Shown one piece after another: positions 35,581-45,759 of a DNA stretch of 64,000 nt. A program made the translations under genes and the position numbers. The stretch comes from Acinetobacter dispersus (GTDB taxonomy: Bacteria; Pseudomonadota; Gammaproteobacteria; Pseudomonadales; Moraxellaceae), in contig NZ_CP041970.1 in assembly GCF_009884975.1 (NCBI RefSeq), positions 3,720,001 through 3,784,000 of the forward strand, written 5' to 3'. The notes beneath the pieces were generated by a model, which worked only from the letters and a program-made list of their open reading frames with translations, did no database searches and had not been told where the DNA came from. Within the stretch, counting starts at the first letter, position 1. Each line of letters starts with the position of its first letter.

Positions 35581-36450
35581 TTATTTATAATAATCTTTAT
35601 CAGTTGATTCCCCTCTAAATCGTTTATAACCCCACATATATTCAGCAGGAAAGCGGTTGATCATCTGTTCAACTGCTTGATTGAGTGCTGTTGTGGCAAC
35701 TGTGATATCTCGATCATAGAGTTGTGGATCATTCAGATCATCACAATACACATCAAAACCTTCACCATCTTCACGGCGGAAACAGCTTAAGCCAACTAGG
35801 CGACATTGAGTTTTTTGTGCCATTTTACTGGCAAGTGTACTGGTCAGACAGGGAATTCCGAAAAAAGGAACCACAACACCGCCAGAAGGATCAGGAACAT
35901 GATCAGGCAGAATTACACTGAAACCACCTTGTTTTAGATTCTTAAATAGCGCTTTTACACCCGAAGCATCTGTCGGAACTAAGGTTGCATTGAGGCGTTG
36001 ACGCGCATGCAGGGCAAATGCATTAAAACTAGAATCCTTCATTGGTTTATACATAATCGTTGGAATGCCATATTGATGCACCCAAGCATTCATCATTTCC
36101 CATGTACCCAAATGTGGAGTAATGATGAGTGCGCCACGAGGGTCGCTAAGAGCATCTTTCAGGACTTCCAAATGATGTACCGTATGAATCTGTTGGATGC
36201 TCCATTCGGGTGGCATCGCCCAACATTTTCCAGACTCAATATAGCTGAGGCATTGTTTGGTGACGCTTTCTCTGGCGAGCTGTTCTTTTTGTTCTGGACT
36301 AAGTTGAGGGTAGGCGAGTTTTAAATTGACTCTGGTTTTCCACAGCATACTTTTATTGGGTTTTTGATTGATAAAGTAAGCTGCCACTTTTGCGATACTA
36401 CGCAAAAATGCTAAAGGGAGAATACGAAGCAGAGTAATGTAAAACGACAT
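35581..36450 (-). CDS. Lipid A acyltransferase, LpxL/LpxM (HtrB) family
   Basis: 289 residues. It has an N-terminal hydrophobic anchor (LLRILPLAFLRSIAKVAAYF), the catalytic H-x4-E in TPHLGTWE, and VILPDHVPDPSGGVVVPFFG, plus MWGYKRFRG at the end. It adds a secondary acyl chain to lipid A at the inner membrane. Which of the LpxL or LpxM roles it has cannot be told from motifs. It sits between the core glycosyltransferases and aspS, a usual position in Acinetobacter. Confidence 0.88.
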   Translation of the reverse strand: MSFYITLLRILPLAFLRSIAKVAAYFINQKPNKSMLWKTRVNLKLAYPQLSPEQKEQLARESVTKQCLSYIESGKCWAMPPEWSIQQIHTVHHLEVLKDALSDPRGALIITPHLGTWEMMNAWVHQYGIPTIMYKPMKDSSFNAFALHARQRLNATLVPTDASGVKALFKNLKQGGFSVILPDHVPDPSGGVVVPFFGIPCLTSTLASKMAQKTQCRLVGLSCFRREDGEGFDVYCDDLNDPQLYDRDITVATTALNQAVEQMINRFPAEYMWGYKRFRGESTDKDYYK

Positions 36451-36454
36451 GATC

Positions 36455-36676
36455 TTAGTCTTGTTTATCTACGTTGCCTTTAAGGACCATATAGATTAAT
36501 GCGACAAAAATCAGTAGAGCGCCCGCCAAACTACTTACACAGAAGTATAAAATACGTTGGTTGGTATCCATATTGAAGAGTTCATTTGCCAAGATGTAAC
36601 GCATGAAAAACCATTGAGCAAGTGAAAATACAATAAGTACAATTGCATGTCGACGTACATCAGGACGCATTGCCAT
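36455..36676 (-). CDS. Small inner-membrane protein
   Basis: 73 residues with two hydrophobic spans, IVLIVFSLAQWFFMRYIL and a second from about 44 to 64 (FCVSSLAGALLIFVALIYM). Positively charged residues precede the first span. It lies 4 bases upstream of the acyltransferase gene and is likely co-transcribed with it. Function unknown. Confidence 0.65.
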   Translation of the reverse strand: MAMRPDVRRHAIVLIVFSLAQWFFMRYILANELFNMDTNQRILYFCVSSLAGALLIFVALIYMVLKGNVDKQD

Positions 36677-36742
36677 AAGACTGACCTCTCAATAAAAAGC
36701 AGCCTATTATGCCACTAGAGGACTTGTTCGCAAAGTATAAAT

Positions 36743-36778
36743 TACCTCACCTAACCTCTCCTAAAAGGAGAGGGATTG
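36743..36778. repeat. REP-like inverted repeat
   Basis: CCTCTCCT and AGGAGAGG pair around AAA, with CCTAA and a matching remainder on the outer sides. Its TCTCCTnnnAGGAGAGGG form resembles short intergenic palindromes repeated in many Acinetobacter genomes. That resemblance is from memory. Confidence 0.4.
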
Positions 36779-36787
36779 TATGGATAT

Positions 36788-36815
36788 AAAAAACCCTGCA
36801 TGAAGCAGGGTTTTT
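36788..36815 (-). terminator. Terminator after aspS
   Basis: CCCTGC (36794-36799) and GCAGGG (36805-36810) pair around five bases, flanked by an A-run and a T-run. It ends aspS on the minus strand and would work in both directions. Confidence 0.85.
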
Positions 36816-36836
36816 GTTGAAACATAAACTCAAGGT

Positions 36837-38618
36837 TTATTTTTCTTCAGCTTTTGGCTTTTCGCGTAAACGAATACCTAAATCGCGCAATTGATTTGCT
36901 TCAACTGGTGCAGGTGCTTGTGTTAATGGACATTCAGCTGTCTTGGTTTTCGGGAATGCAATTACATCACGAATAGAAGAAGCACCTGTCATTAACATGA
37001 TCAAGCGGTCAAGACCAAATGCCAAACCACCGTGCGGAGGTGCACCATAACGTAATGCATTCAATAAGAAGCTGAATTTCTCTTCTGCTTCTTCTTCACC
37101 AATACCTAAAGCTTCAAAAATTGCTTTTTGCATTTCTAAAGTATAGATACGAAGTGAACCACCACCGATTTCAGTACCGTTCAGTACCATATCGTATGCA
37201 ACAGACAATGCTTCACCTGGATTGCTCTTCACTTCTTCAACACTTGATTTTGGTAGTGTGAATGGGTGGTGAACAGAAGTCCATTTGCCATCATCAGTTT
37301 CTTCGAACATTGGGAAGTCAACAACCCAAAGTGGCGCCCACTCACAAGTTGTCAGTTTCAAGTCATGACCGATTTTCACACGAAGTGCGCCCATCGCATC
37401 ATTTACAACTTTAGCTTTATCCGCACCAAAGAACACGATGTCGCCATTTTCAGCGCCAACACGTTTTAATAGATCAAGCACGATTGGCTCGATGAATTTA
37501 ACGATTGGAGATTGAAGACCTTCGATGCCTTTTTCAAGTTCGTTGACTTTGATGTAAGCTAAGCCTTTTGCACCGTAGATGCCTACGAATTTGGTGTATT
37601 CATCAATCGCACTACGTGGTAATGAACCAGCACCAGGAACACGTAAAGCAACGATACGGCCTTTAGGATCTTTTGCAGGACCAGCGAATACTTTGAACTC
37701 AACATCTTGCATTAAGTCTGCAACGTCAACAAGTTTCAATGGAATACGCATATCTGGTTTGTCAGATGCATAGTCACGCATTGCGTCAGCGTAAGTCATA
37801 CGTTCAAATTTATCGAATTTTACATTCAATAATTCGTTGAACATTTTAACTGTTAAGCCTTCCATTAAATCCATGATGTCATCGTCACTCATGAACGATG
37901 TTTCAACGTCGATTTGGGTAAATTCAGGCTGACGATCCGCACGTAAATCTTCGTCACGGAAACATTTAGCAATTTGGTAATAACGATCGATACCACCAAC
38001 CATTAACAACTGTTTGAACAATTGTGGTGATTGTGGAAGTGCGTAGAAGCTACCATTTGAAACACGGCTTGGTACTAAATAGTCACGTGCACCTTCTGGC
38101 GTTGCGCGTGTCAAAATTGGTGTTTCAACGTCAAGGAAACCATGATCTTCAAAATAGTTACGGATCAAGTTAGTCACTTTAGAGCGGAAACGTAAGCGCT
38201 CTAACATTTCTGGACGACGGATGTCCAAGAAACGGTATTTCAAACGAATTTCTTCTGAAATATTGGTGTTTTCGTCATTCAATGGGAATGGCGGAGTATC
38301 AGAAGCGGCAAGAACTTCGATCTCTTTACCTAAAACTTCAATCTGACCACTCACCATGTTGGCATTTTCAGTACCTTCATAGCGACGACGAACACGACCT
38401 GTAATTTTTAATACAAATTCTGAACGTGCTTTATCTGCTGTTGCGAATGCTTCAGGGGTATCTGGATCGATCACCACCTGTACGAGACCATCACGGTCAC
38501 GCATATCAAGGAAAATCACACCGCCATGGTCACGGCGACGATGAACCCATCCGCATAAAGTAACTGTTTGATCGATTTGGGCTTCTGTTAAAGAGCCACA
38601 GTAATGAGTGCGCATCAT
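36837..38618 (-). CDS. aspS: Aspartyl-tRNA synthetase
   Basis: 593 residues, full length for the bacterial enzyme. The N-terminal anticodon-binding domain ([20 protein letters not shown]) is followed by class II motif 2 ([18 protein letters not shown]), the bacterial GAD insertion, and motif 3 ([13 protein letters not shown]). The long bacterial insertion suggests the usual AspRS; whether it is discriminating depends on tRNA-Asn handling not visible here. It is the far border of the outer-core locus opposite ilvE. Confidence 0.98.
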   Translation of the reverse strand: MMRTHYCGSLTEAQIDQTVTLCGWVHRRRDHGGVIFLDMRDRDGLVQVVIDPDTPEAFATADKARSEFVLKITGRVRRRYEGTENANMVSGQIEVLGKEIEVLAASDTPPFPLNDENTNISEEIRLKYRFLDIRRPEMLERLRFRSKVTNLIRNYFEDHGFLDVETPILTRATPEGARDYLVPSRVSNGSFYALPQSPQLFKQLLMVGGIDRYYQIAKCFRDEDLRADRQPEFTQIDVETSFMSDDDIMDLMEGLTVKMFNELLNVKFDKFERMTYADAMRDYASDKPDMRIPLKLVDVADLMQDVEFKVFAGPAKDPKGRIVALRVPGAGSLPRSAIDEYTKFVGIYGAKGLAYIKVNELEKGIEGLQSPIVKFIEPIVLDLLKRVGAENGDIVFFGADKAKVVNDAMGALRVKIGHDLKLTTCEWAPLWVVDFPMFEETDDGKWTSVHHPFTLPKSSVEEVKSNPGEALSVAYDMVLNGTEIGGGSLRIYTLEMQKAIFEALGIGEEEAEEKFSFLLNALRYGAPPHGGLAFGLDRLIMLMTGASSIRDVIAFPKTKTAECPLTQAPAPVEANQLRDLGIRLREKPKAEEK

Positions 38619-38762
38619 ATTGAATTATGTATCCAAACTATATTGGCTGTAGACGGTGAATGCGTAAACAGCGCACCACCAATGAAGGGGAGATTATGCC
38701 TTGTTGAACGTTTAGTCTCAAGTCTTAATGTTTTCAAGCGAATTTTAAACAGACGCTTTTTG

Positions 38763-39533
38763 TTAAAATGATTTTAGACGCTCTGTTCGATCCAAAAATA
38801 AGAATAATAGACAAGCCATGGTAAAGACCGTTAAGCCAGCTTGGGTAAATTCATTAATCGATTTGCCAATAAAAAAATAGCGTTCACTGTTCCAAAGATC
38901 AGGGCTGATATGACGGCTATAGTCTAAAACTGAGAACAGCCCATATAAGATGGAGAAGATGGCACTGATGAGTGCAAATCCTTTGAGCCTAGCTGGAACG
39001 GGATAGTGATGTTGATGGGTCTTATAATAATGCCAGCACATTTTCATTAGGAAGGGTAAAGCAATAATAGATGACCCGATCTGTAATATAAAATGTAATG
39101 GATAACTAAAACCCAACAGTGAAATGTTCTGAGCTAACATGTCTTTGAAAGCAAAGCTTCGGAAATCAAGATGGGTGAGTCCATCCCAGATTAAGTGTGT
39201 GCTGATCCCCAGTATAAGTGCTAGACAACTGAGAAAGCTGAAAGAAATGAAATCATCCAGAGAGTGGATATTTAAAGGATGTCGGATTTCAAGACAGCGA
39301 TAGGTTACAGGACGATAAATTAAATACCACAAGAGGCAAAAGAATAATCCAATCGGTAGATTCGGAAATAATATACCTGACCATTGGTGTGTTAAAGCGA
39401 TATCTTCTTGGGTAAATAATCGATAAAGATCGGGTGTCATACATCCAATCGCTAATGCTGCGACAGGCAAATGCCCCTGACTTAGTTTAGATAAAGGTGG
39501 GGCAAGTACGGCATGTGAAAGTGTAAAAGGCAT
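38763..39533 (-). CDS. DUF4184-type membrane protein
   Basis: 256 residues with several hydrophobic spans. The N-terminus MPFTLSHAVLAPPL and the GCMTPDLYRLF and HLIWDGLTHLD blocks, with their conserved His and Asp, match DUF4184 membrane proteins related to membrane-bound metal-dependent hydrolases. Function is unknown. It diverges from the znuD-like receptor gene. Confidence 0.75.
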   Translation of the reverse strand: MPFTLSHAVLAPPLSKLSQGHLPVAALAIGCMTPDLYRLFTQEDIALTHQWSGILFPNLPIGLFFCLLWYLIYRPVTYRCLEIRHPLNIHSLDDFISFSFLSCLALILGISTHLIWDGLTHLDFRSFAFKDMLAQNISLLGFSYPLHFILQIGSSIIALPFLMKMCWHYYKTHQHHYPVPARLKGFALISAIFSILYGLFSVLDYSRHISPDLWNSERYFFIGKSINEFTQAGLTVFTMACLLFLFLDRTERLKSF

Positions 39534-39620
39534 ATCGTTGAAAAACGACCATTCATTGAATCATGGAGAAGCAGTGTAGCAAATGTTCATTGTTGCACTG
39601 TTTTTTATTGCAAAATAAAT

Positions 39621-39643
39621 GAAATGTTATAATATAACAAAAA
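39621..39643 (+). promoter_or_regulatory. Zur box upstream of the znuD-like gene
   Basis: GAAATGTTATAATATAACA lies 29 bases before the start codon. It contains GTTATAATATAAC, the palindromic core of gamma-proteobacterial Zur operators. With zinc bound, Zur would block expression, so the receptor is made in zinc starvation. Confidence 0.8.
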
Positions 39644-39670
39644 CAACGATCGACTGATTCGAGACCCGAT

Positions 39671-41748
39671 ATGTCATTTCCACAGAATATTTTGACCTTA
39701 TCTATTTTAGCTGTTGTATCTGTATCTACTTTTGCAGCAGAAAATGAGCAAGTAACAAGCTTAGATACTATACGAATTAAAGCACATCCATTAGAGCAAA
39801 CATCGAAAGATTTTGCGGTTGCCGATACCGTAGTGGATCAAAAACGCTTGCAACAGGGCGCTGTCACCATTGGTGAAGCATTGAGCAGTGAACCTGGAAT
39901 TTATTCCAATCAATTTGGTGCGGGCTCAAGCCGCCCTGTGATCCGTGGTCAAGATGGGCCACGGGTAAAAGTCTTACAAAACTCCTCTGAAAATATTGAC
40001 GTATCAACTTTATCTCCTGACCATGCAGTTACTGTAGACCCAGCTTTGGCTCAGCAAGTTGAAGTAATTCGTGGTCCATCTACTTTATTATTTGGTGCTG
40101 GCACAGTAGGTGGTTTGGTAAATGTGACGGATAGTAAGATTCCAACCAAAATGCCTGAAAATGGTTATGAAGGTAATGTGGGTTTACGTTACAACACGGG
40201 TAGTGATGAAAAGCTGGCAACGGCTGGGGTAACGGTTGCTCTCGGTGATCAAGTGGCCTTGCGTGTTGAAGGCTTAAATCGTGAAGCCAATGACTATATC
40301 GCGCCGAACTATGTGCACGAAGGTGAGAAAGAGCGTCGTGTCGGTAATACCTTTGCCAAAGGTGAAACAGTGAATGTCGGTTTGTCTTGGATTTATGATC
40401 GCGGTTTTACGGGAATTTCATATAGCAATCGCCAAGATAAGTATGGTCTACCTGGACATAGCCATGAATACGAGAGCTGTAGTGCTCATCTTTCAGGACG
40501 TCCTCATTTACATTGTGGCGACCATGATCACGAGGATGGCGATGATCATGGTCATGACGATCACGATCACGACCACGATCATGCACATGAGGCAGGGCCT
40601 TGGATTGATCTGAAATCTGAGCGTTATGATGTTCGTACCGAATTGAATGATCCGTTTGCTGGGTTTAAAAAGCTACGTGCACAAGCCAGCTATACTGATT
40701 ATAAGCATGATGAAATTGAAGAAGATACCATCGCGACTCGCTTTAAAAACAAGGGCTATGATGGTCGTTTAGAGTTGGTACATAATCCAATTGGGTCATG
40801 GGAAGGGGTGATTGGAACCCAATATGGGCAACAAAAATTAGAACTCACAGGTGAAGAAGCATTCTTAGCACCAAATACCACGAAGAAGTGGAGTATTTTT
40901 GCCTTAGAGCATGCGCAATTTAATGATGTACATGTTGAGTTGGCGCACGTGCGGACCAACAAAAAATTGATATTGAAGATTCCACTAAAAAAGATTTCGA
41001 CGGTTCAGCCTTTTCGGTTTCTGGCGCTGCAAACTGGGAGTTTGCGCCCAACTACAAACTCTCTTTGGTGACTTCACATCAAGAACGTTTGCCTTTAGCG
41101 CAAGAGCTCTATGCCAATGGTGGACATTTTGCGACCAATACCTATGAACTAGGTAATGATCAATTGAAGAAAGAGAAATCCAATAATGTGGAACTCGGTT
41201 TCCATTATGACAATAACAAGTTTGATTACCATGTGCATGTCTATCACAATTGGTTTGATGACTATATCTATGCGCAAACTCTAGATCGTTATAAAGATTT
41301 CCGTTTAGTGGAATATACCCAAGATCAGGCACGTTTCTATGGTGCAGAGGCAGAAGCGGGTTACCAAATCTCGGACATGTATAAAGTGGGCGTGTTTGGT
41401 GATTATGTTCGTGGCAAGATCGACAATGAAAATGCACCGCGTGTGCCGGCAGGCCGTCTAGGAACCAAAGTAAATGTGGACTTTGGTGATGGCTTTAGCG
41501 GTTCGGCTGAATACTATCATGTGTTCCAACAAGATAAGATTGCGGCTTATGAAACTGATACGCAAAGCTATAACATGCTGAATTTAGGTGTGGCATACAC
41601 AGGTAAATATAGTAAGGCTACAGATTATCGTGTTTATCTAAATGCCAATAATTTGCTCGATGATCAGGTGTATCAACACGCATCGTTCTTATCGACAATT
41701 CCGCAAGTTGGACGTAACTTTACTGTTGGGGTGAATTTTAACTTCTAA
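39671..41748 (+). pseudogene. znuD: znuD-like zinc TonB-dependent receptor, frameshifted
   Basis: The first reading frame (39671-41071) has a signal peptide (MSFPQNILTLSILAVVSVS), a plug domain (VEVIRGPSTLLFGAGTVGG) and a His/Asp-rich loop at about 285-310 typical of ZnuD. It then ends in meaningless sequence. The barrel continues in another frame up to 41748 and ends in the C-terminal beta-strand VGRNFTVGVNFNF. Comparing frames, a single G is missing near 40942 (TTGGCGCA where TTGGGCGCA restores the frame). The intact product would be about 692 residues and import zinc across the outer membrane. Sequencing error is possible, so loss of function is not certain. Confidence 0.85.
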
Positions 41749-41770
41749 GTGAGTTAAAAATAGAATATTG

Positions 41771-41824
41771 AAAAAGCCATTTGTAGGCAGTATACGGTTG
41801 TATTGTTCTGCGAATGGCTTTTTT
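41771..41824. terminator. Terminator between the receptor and HxlR genes
   Basis: AAAAAGCCATT and AATGGCTTTTTT pair, with a further inner CAG/CTG pairing, and T-runs on both sides. The genes on either side converge. Confidence 0.7.
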
Positions 41825-41880
41825 ATTTAGGATATGACTTGCAAGCAAGTGCTTTCGAAATAGATAAATAACGATTGCTA

Positions 41881-42195
41881 TTATCTTGATTTTAGCCATA
41901 AGCCAACTTCTTGTAAGGTATTGACCAATTTCTTGAGTTTTTGACCTTCAGCCGTGATGGAATATTCAACTTTAACAGGAACTTGTGCATATACTTCTCT
42001 TAAAATAAAGCCTTCTTCTTCTAGAAATCGTAGTTCTAAGGTCAGCATTCTTTGCGATATATTTGGAATCGCTCGGCGTAATTCGTTGAAACGCATTGGT
42101 TTCTCTAATAGAAACGAAATAATAAGCATACGCCAACGTCCACCTAATACGGTCATCGCTTCTTCTACAGAGCACCCTGAAATATTATCTTTCAT
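41881..42195 (-). CDS. HxlR-family transcriptional regulator
   Basis: 104 residues. A compact winged helix with CSVEEAMTVLGGRWRMLII, FNELRRAIPNISQRMLTLELR and YSITAEGQKL, the family's hallmarks. The cysteine near the N-terminus (position 8) is the residue that senses redox or electrophiles in several members. It diverges from the AhpD-like gene with 108 bases between, so it probably regulates that gene and itself. The trigger is unknown. Confidence 0.9.
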   Translation of the reverse strand: MKDNISGCSVEEAMTVLGGRWRMLIISFLLEKPMRFNELRRAIPNISQRMLTLELRFLEEEGFILREVYAQVPVKVEYSITAEGQKLKKLVNTLQEVGLWLKSR

Positions 42196-42303
42196 TGTGA
42201 ATTTAAGTATAAAAAAGTTACCTATATAGCAAATTAATGCCTAATTTACAATCTATACCAGATCCTCAATAATGGTTTTTTCTTCTGTATAAGTGATGCC
42301 GCG

Positions 42304-42720
42304 ATGGACTATAAAGAAATTGCAAAGAAGACGATTCAGCATTTGTACTCAGCTCATACTTCAATTAGAGCGTCAGGTATAGACCCGACCTTGATTGCAT
42401 TGGCTGAGCTATACGTTTCTCAGGTGAATGGTTGTGCTTATTGTTGCGCTTACCACGCACAAGAGTTGAGAGATATGGGGCATGAACAAGGGCTGATTGA
42501 TAAAATTCCAGGCTATAAACATTCAAATGCTTTTTCAGACAAGCAAAAGCTGGTGCTTGAATGGGCTGAAGCAACCACGACCTTATCTGACAAGGTTGAA
42601 TATATCAAAGCTCAGTTGGCGGAACATTTTAATGAAAGAGAAATTGTTGAGTTGACGACGAGCATTGCATTAATGGGGGCTTTGAATCGACTAAGAATTA
42701 CTTTGGGTGATCTAGTTTAG
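42304..42720 (+). CDS. AhpD-like carboxymuconolactone decarboxylase-family protein
   Basis: 138 residues. The motif NGCAYCCAYHAQEL holds the C-x2-C-x3-H of AhpD-type peroxidase partners. There is a helix-rich fold of the CMD family. It would reduce peroxides or chlorinated aromatics through the cysteine pair. It diverges from the HxlR gene. The substrate is unknown. Confidence 0.87.
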   Translation: MDYKEIAKKTIQHLYSAHTSIRASGIDPTLIALAELYVSQVNGCAYCCAYHAQELRDMGHEQGLIDKIPGYKHSNAFSDKQKLVLEWAEATTTLSDKVEYIKAQLAEHFNEREIVELTTSIALMGALNRLRITLGDLV

Positions 42721-42841
42721 TTGTTTTTCATCGATTAACCATGCGTTGTTGAGAAGTGTGTAGGGGTGAACAAATACGAATAGATTAAGGTAAAGATTAA
42801 TTCTTTATACAATCACCAAATTAGCATTGAAAAATCAAAGC

Positions 42842-42919
42842 ATAAGCTCTAGCCTACATAAAGTTCCCCCTCTTTGATAAAGAGGGTTGGGGAGATTTTT
42901 ATTCGGCTAGGGCTTTTTT
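42842..42919 (+). terminator. Nested hairpin terminator / REP-like element
   Basis: An outer stem pairs GCTCTAGCC with GGCTAGGGC, and an inner stem CCCTCTTT with AAAGAGGG, followed by seven Ts. The inner part resembles a common Acinetobacter intergenic repeat. It probably ends the AhpD-like transcript. Confidence 0.55.
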
Positions 42920-42926
42920 TGTTTAT

Positions 42927-44390
42927 ATGCGTATCTTCCAACGAATCCATCGAAAATTAAACTGGTCAGGTCGACGTTACATGGCAGTCATATTGTGTAT
43001 TTTTGCGATTGGATACATTGCTTCGGCAATTTATCACACTGTAAAACCACTCCCGAAAGGGTTGGATTTTACTGGGCAGTTGCGTCATGCCAATGTGAAA
43101 TTCTTAGCAGATCAAACCTATATCGATGCGCAAGGTCAACAACAGGTTGATCAGCATATTTTCAAAGAAGTGTTTCAGTTGATTGATCAGGCACAGAGTA
43201 CCATTGTGCTGGATATGTTCCTGTTTAATCAGGAAGTGGGTAAGTCGACAGTCAAACAGTTTCCTTTGATGCAAGAGCTAACTGATGCCTTAATCGTGAA
43301 GCGCCGTTTGCATCCAAATGTCGAAATTGTGGTAATTACCGATCCGATTAATTCGGTTTATGGTGGGTTAACTCCAAAGCATTATCTACAACTACGCCAA
43401 GCAGGTGTGGATGTCATCGAAACTGATTTAAAACCATTGCGTGCTTCGAATCCGTTGTGGTCAGGCCTCTGGTATATCTGCTGTCAGACCTTAGGTAATA
43501 ACCCAGAAGGTGGTTGGTTAAGTAGCCCCTTTGGCAAAGACAAAATTACTCTGCGTAGTTATCTGGAATTGTTTAATTTCAAAGCCAATCACCGTAAAAC
43601 CTTGGTGGTCGATACTGTGGATGGTTGGAAAAGCCTAGTGACTTCGGCCAATCCGCATGATGGTAGTTCACATCATAGCAATGTGGCTTTGGTGGTGGAT
43701 GGGCCAACAGCGATTGATGTGTTACAAACCGAACAAGCTGTGGCCAATATGTCTAAAGGTTCGAGCCCATTTGTGATTATGGGCGGGCTAGCCGAAGATA
43801 AAACATTGCCACAAGTGCAAGTGCTGACTGAAAAAGCCATTTACGATGCTGTGCTGAAAATGATTCAGACTGCGAAAAGTAAAGAGCATCTGGATATGGC
43901 GATGTTCTATTTATCAGAACGCAATATCATTGATGCACTCAAGCAGGCACAGCAACGTGGTGTCAACATTCGTATTATGCTTGACCCGAATAAAGATGCA
44001 TTTGGTCGTCAAAAGAATGGTATTCCCAATCGCCAAGTGGCTTCAGAACTGAATGCAGTCGGTATTCCAATCCGCTGGTGTGATACCCGTGGCGAACAAT
44101 GTCATAGCAAAATGCTGCTTAAATCAAACGCTCAACAAGCGGAGATCATTCTCGGTTCAGCTAACTTAACTGCGCGTAATCTAAAAAATTATAATCTTGA
44201 AACCGATATGCGCGTGATTGGTACAGCGCAAGCACCTGTATTTGAAGATGCGGGGCAATACTTTGATGCTGCATGGACCAACGCCAATGGCCGTCAAATC
44301 ACGGTGGATTATGCAAAATATGCCGATGAGTCAAAAGTGAAATACTGGATCTATCGTTTTATGGAATGGTCAGGTTTATCCACTTTTTAA
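42927..44390 (+). CDS. Phospholipase D-family protein (cardiolipin synthase-like)
   Basis: 487 residues. An N-terminal membrane span (YMAVILCIFAIGYIASAIY) anchors it, facing the periplasm. Two HKD motifs are present: HRKTLVVD near 221 and a degenerate HSKMLLKS near 392. The second lacks the usual Asp at the last position, but GSANLTARN follows. The fold would transfer or hydrolyse phosphatidyl groups. Cardiolipin synthesis is the closest known role and not certain. Confidence 0.8.
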   Translation: MRIFQRIHRKLNWSGRRYMAVILCIFAIGYIASAIYHTVKPLPKGLDFTGQLRHANVKFLADQTYIDAQGQQQVDQHIFKEVFQLIDQAQSTIVLDMFLFNQEVGKSTVKQFPLMQELTDALIVKRRLHPNVEIVVITDPINSVYGGLTPKHYLQLRQAGVDVIETDLKPLRASNPLWSGLWYICCQTLGNNPEGGWLSSPFGKDKITLRSYLELFNFKANHRKTLVVDTVDGWKSLVTSANPHDGSSHHSNVALVVDGPTAIDVLQTEQAVANMSKGSSPFVIMGGLAEDKTLPQVQVLTEKAIYDAVLKMIQTAKSKEHLDMAMFYLSERNIIDALKQAQQRGVNIRIMLDPNKDAFGRQKNGIPNRQVASELNAVGIPIRWCDTRGEQCHSKMLLKSNAQQAEIILGSANLTARNLKNYNLETDMRVIGTAQAPVFEDAGQYFDAAWTNANGRQITVDYAKYADESKVKYWIYRFMEWSGLSTF

Positions 44391-44415
44391 TTCAGCATAA
44401 ATAGAGTTCTGCACA

Positions 44416-45228
44416 ATGGCGAAAATTAAACTGAATATCAGACAGGATGATGAGATTGATTTAGATGTACATCAATTCAATCATTATGCAGATATTGTTG
44501 AAATTCAAAGTTGGGCAGAACTCTTGGAGTGCTATCTCGCCCTTAAACAGGATGTTTATCCTAAAAAAGTGTTTCTGGTTTTAGATGATAGAGCACAGGC
44601 AGAATACACCTCTATGCATGCTCAGTTGGGTGATCAGCTTTATTTTGACGATAGCCAATATTTTGAAGGAATCGAAGATCTTGGCAGCCAAGACAGTCGT
44701 CTGATTGAAACGAATATTGTCACCCCTTTGTTGTTTCAGCATCATGTGCAACAGTTGAGTCATTCAGACCACCAGCGAAGCTTTGAAAGCATGGCTGGAA
44801 AAATGCAGCACTATGATCAGAGTGATCTCGATGCGCTCATTTACTTCAATCAACAGCTATTGATCTCTCGCAATACTGAAATGATGGTTAAAGTGGCGGC
44901 TGTTGAAACAGAAGCATTGAAACTGGCGATGCTACCGAATGGCTATTTTTCTTGTGATTTTGATCCCTTCGAGAATTATGCGCTGATTCAGAAAATGCAG
45001 CACTATGGCTTCGAATTTATCGGACTTGGAGCAGCGTTATTGGGATGGATTAAAACCCCAGATTTTAAAGCAGAAAAAATTGAAGATTTAGTTCAGGATC
45101 TCGCTTTGATTTATCCTTTAGATTCCGCCCATCAAAAGGCAATGAAAGACCTGATTTTTAAAAATAATTATCTGATTTTACCTTATTCTGAATCACCACA
45201 AGAATATCTAGGTTACGACTTATCCTGA
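44416..45228 (+). CDS. Conserved hypothetical protein
   Basis: 270 residues, acidic, with no signal peptide or membrane span. The beginning DDEIDLDVHQFNHY and the ending SPQEYLGYDLS are distinctive, and the C-terminal part includes GYFSCDFDPFENYALI, which may form an alpha/beta domain. I do not recognise a family. It follows the phospholipase gene by 25 bases and is likely co-transcribed. Confidence 0.6.
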   Translation: MAKIKLNIRQDDEIDLDVHQFNHYADIVEIQSWAELLECYLALKQDVYPKKVFLVLDDRAQAEYTSMHAQLGDQLYFDDSQYFEGIEDLGSQDSRLIETNIVTPLLFQHHVQQLSHSDHQRSFESMAGKMQHYDQSDLDALIYFNQQLLISRNTEMMVKVAAVETEALKLAMLPNGYFSCDFDPFENYALIQKMQHYGFEFIGLGAALLGWIKTPDFKAEKIEDLVQDLALIYPLDSAHQKAMKDLIFKNNYLILPYSESPQEYLGYDLS

Positions 45229-45242
45229 TTCAGAACCTGAGC

Positions 45243-45287
45243 TCAACAAGCTGAATGTGAACCTTTACTTGGTATTCAGCTTGTTGA
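45243..45287. repeat. Perfect 14-base inverted repeat between convergent genes
   Basis: TCAACAAGCTGAAT (45243-45256) pairs exactly with ATTCAGCTTGTTGA (45274-45287) around 17 bases. It lies between the stops of two convergent genes, with no T-run. It probably ends transcription on both sides or stabilises the 3' ends. Confidence 0.6.
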
Positions 45288-45312
45288 AAGATATACATCA
45301 TCAATAAAAAAA

Positions 45313-45759
45313 TTAAGGGCTAGGTGGGATCAATTGATCTAAATCTTTATCGGCCATTTGATCAAGTTCGCTTAAATCTGTTTTGATTTTCCACTGACTT
45401 TCATCCTCGACAGGATTCGGTAAACGGGCTTCTAACCAGTCACAGACCACATCAGGAGTGAATTCTGGATGATTACATTGGATTACCCAAGCCAAGAAAT
45501 CTTTGGCTTCACCGTTCATATAGGGCGGTGGAGACACTGGGAAGAACTGGGTTGGTAAACGTTCATTGGTGGATAAATAATTGAGAACATGTCCAAGTTC
45601 TTGGACTGTTTGCCATGCCAACGGATGTTCAACATCAATATTGAATTTAAACCACCATGCATGTTGACCATCTGCACCATGCGCAACGATACGCGCTTCT
45701 TGCACACTTGGAACTTTGCAAAAGAATTGATAGAGACGATCAAAATTCATTTCAGCCAC
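45313..45759 (-). CDS. Conserved hypothetical protein
   Basis: 148 residues, soluble and acidic at the C-terminus (DLSELDQMADKDLDQLIP). A central segment HAWWFKFNIDVEHPLAWQTV and FFPVSPPPYMNG stand out. No domain is recognised. It diverges from the RcnB-like genes. Confidence 0.6.
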   Translation of the reverse strand: MAEMNFDRLYQFFCKVPSVQEARIVAHGADGQHAWWFKFNIDVEHPLAWQTVQELGHVLNYLSTNERLPTQFFPVSPPPYMNGEAKDFLAWVIQCNHPEFTPDVVCDWLEARLPNPVEDESQWKIKTDLSELDQMADKDLDQLIPPSP

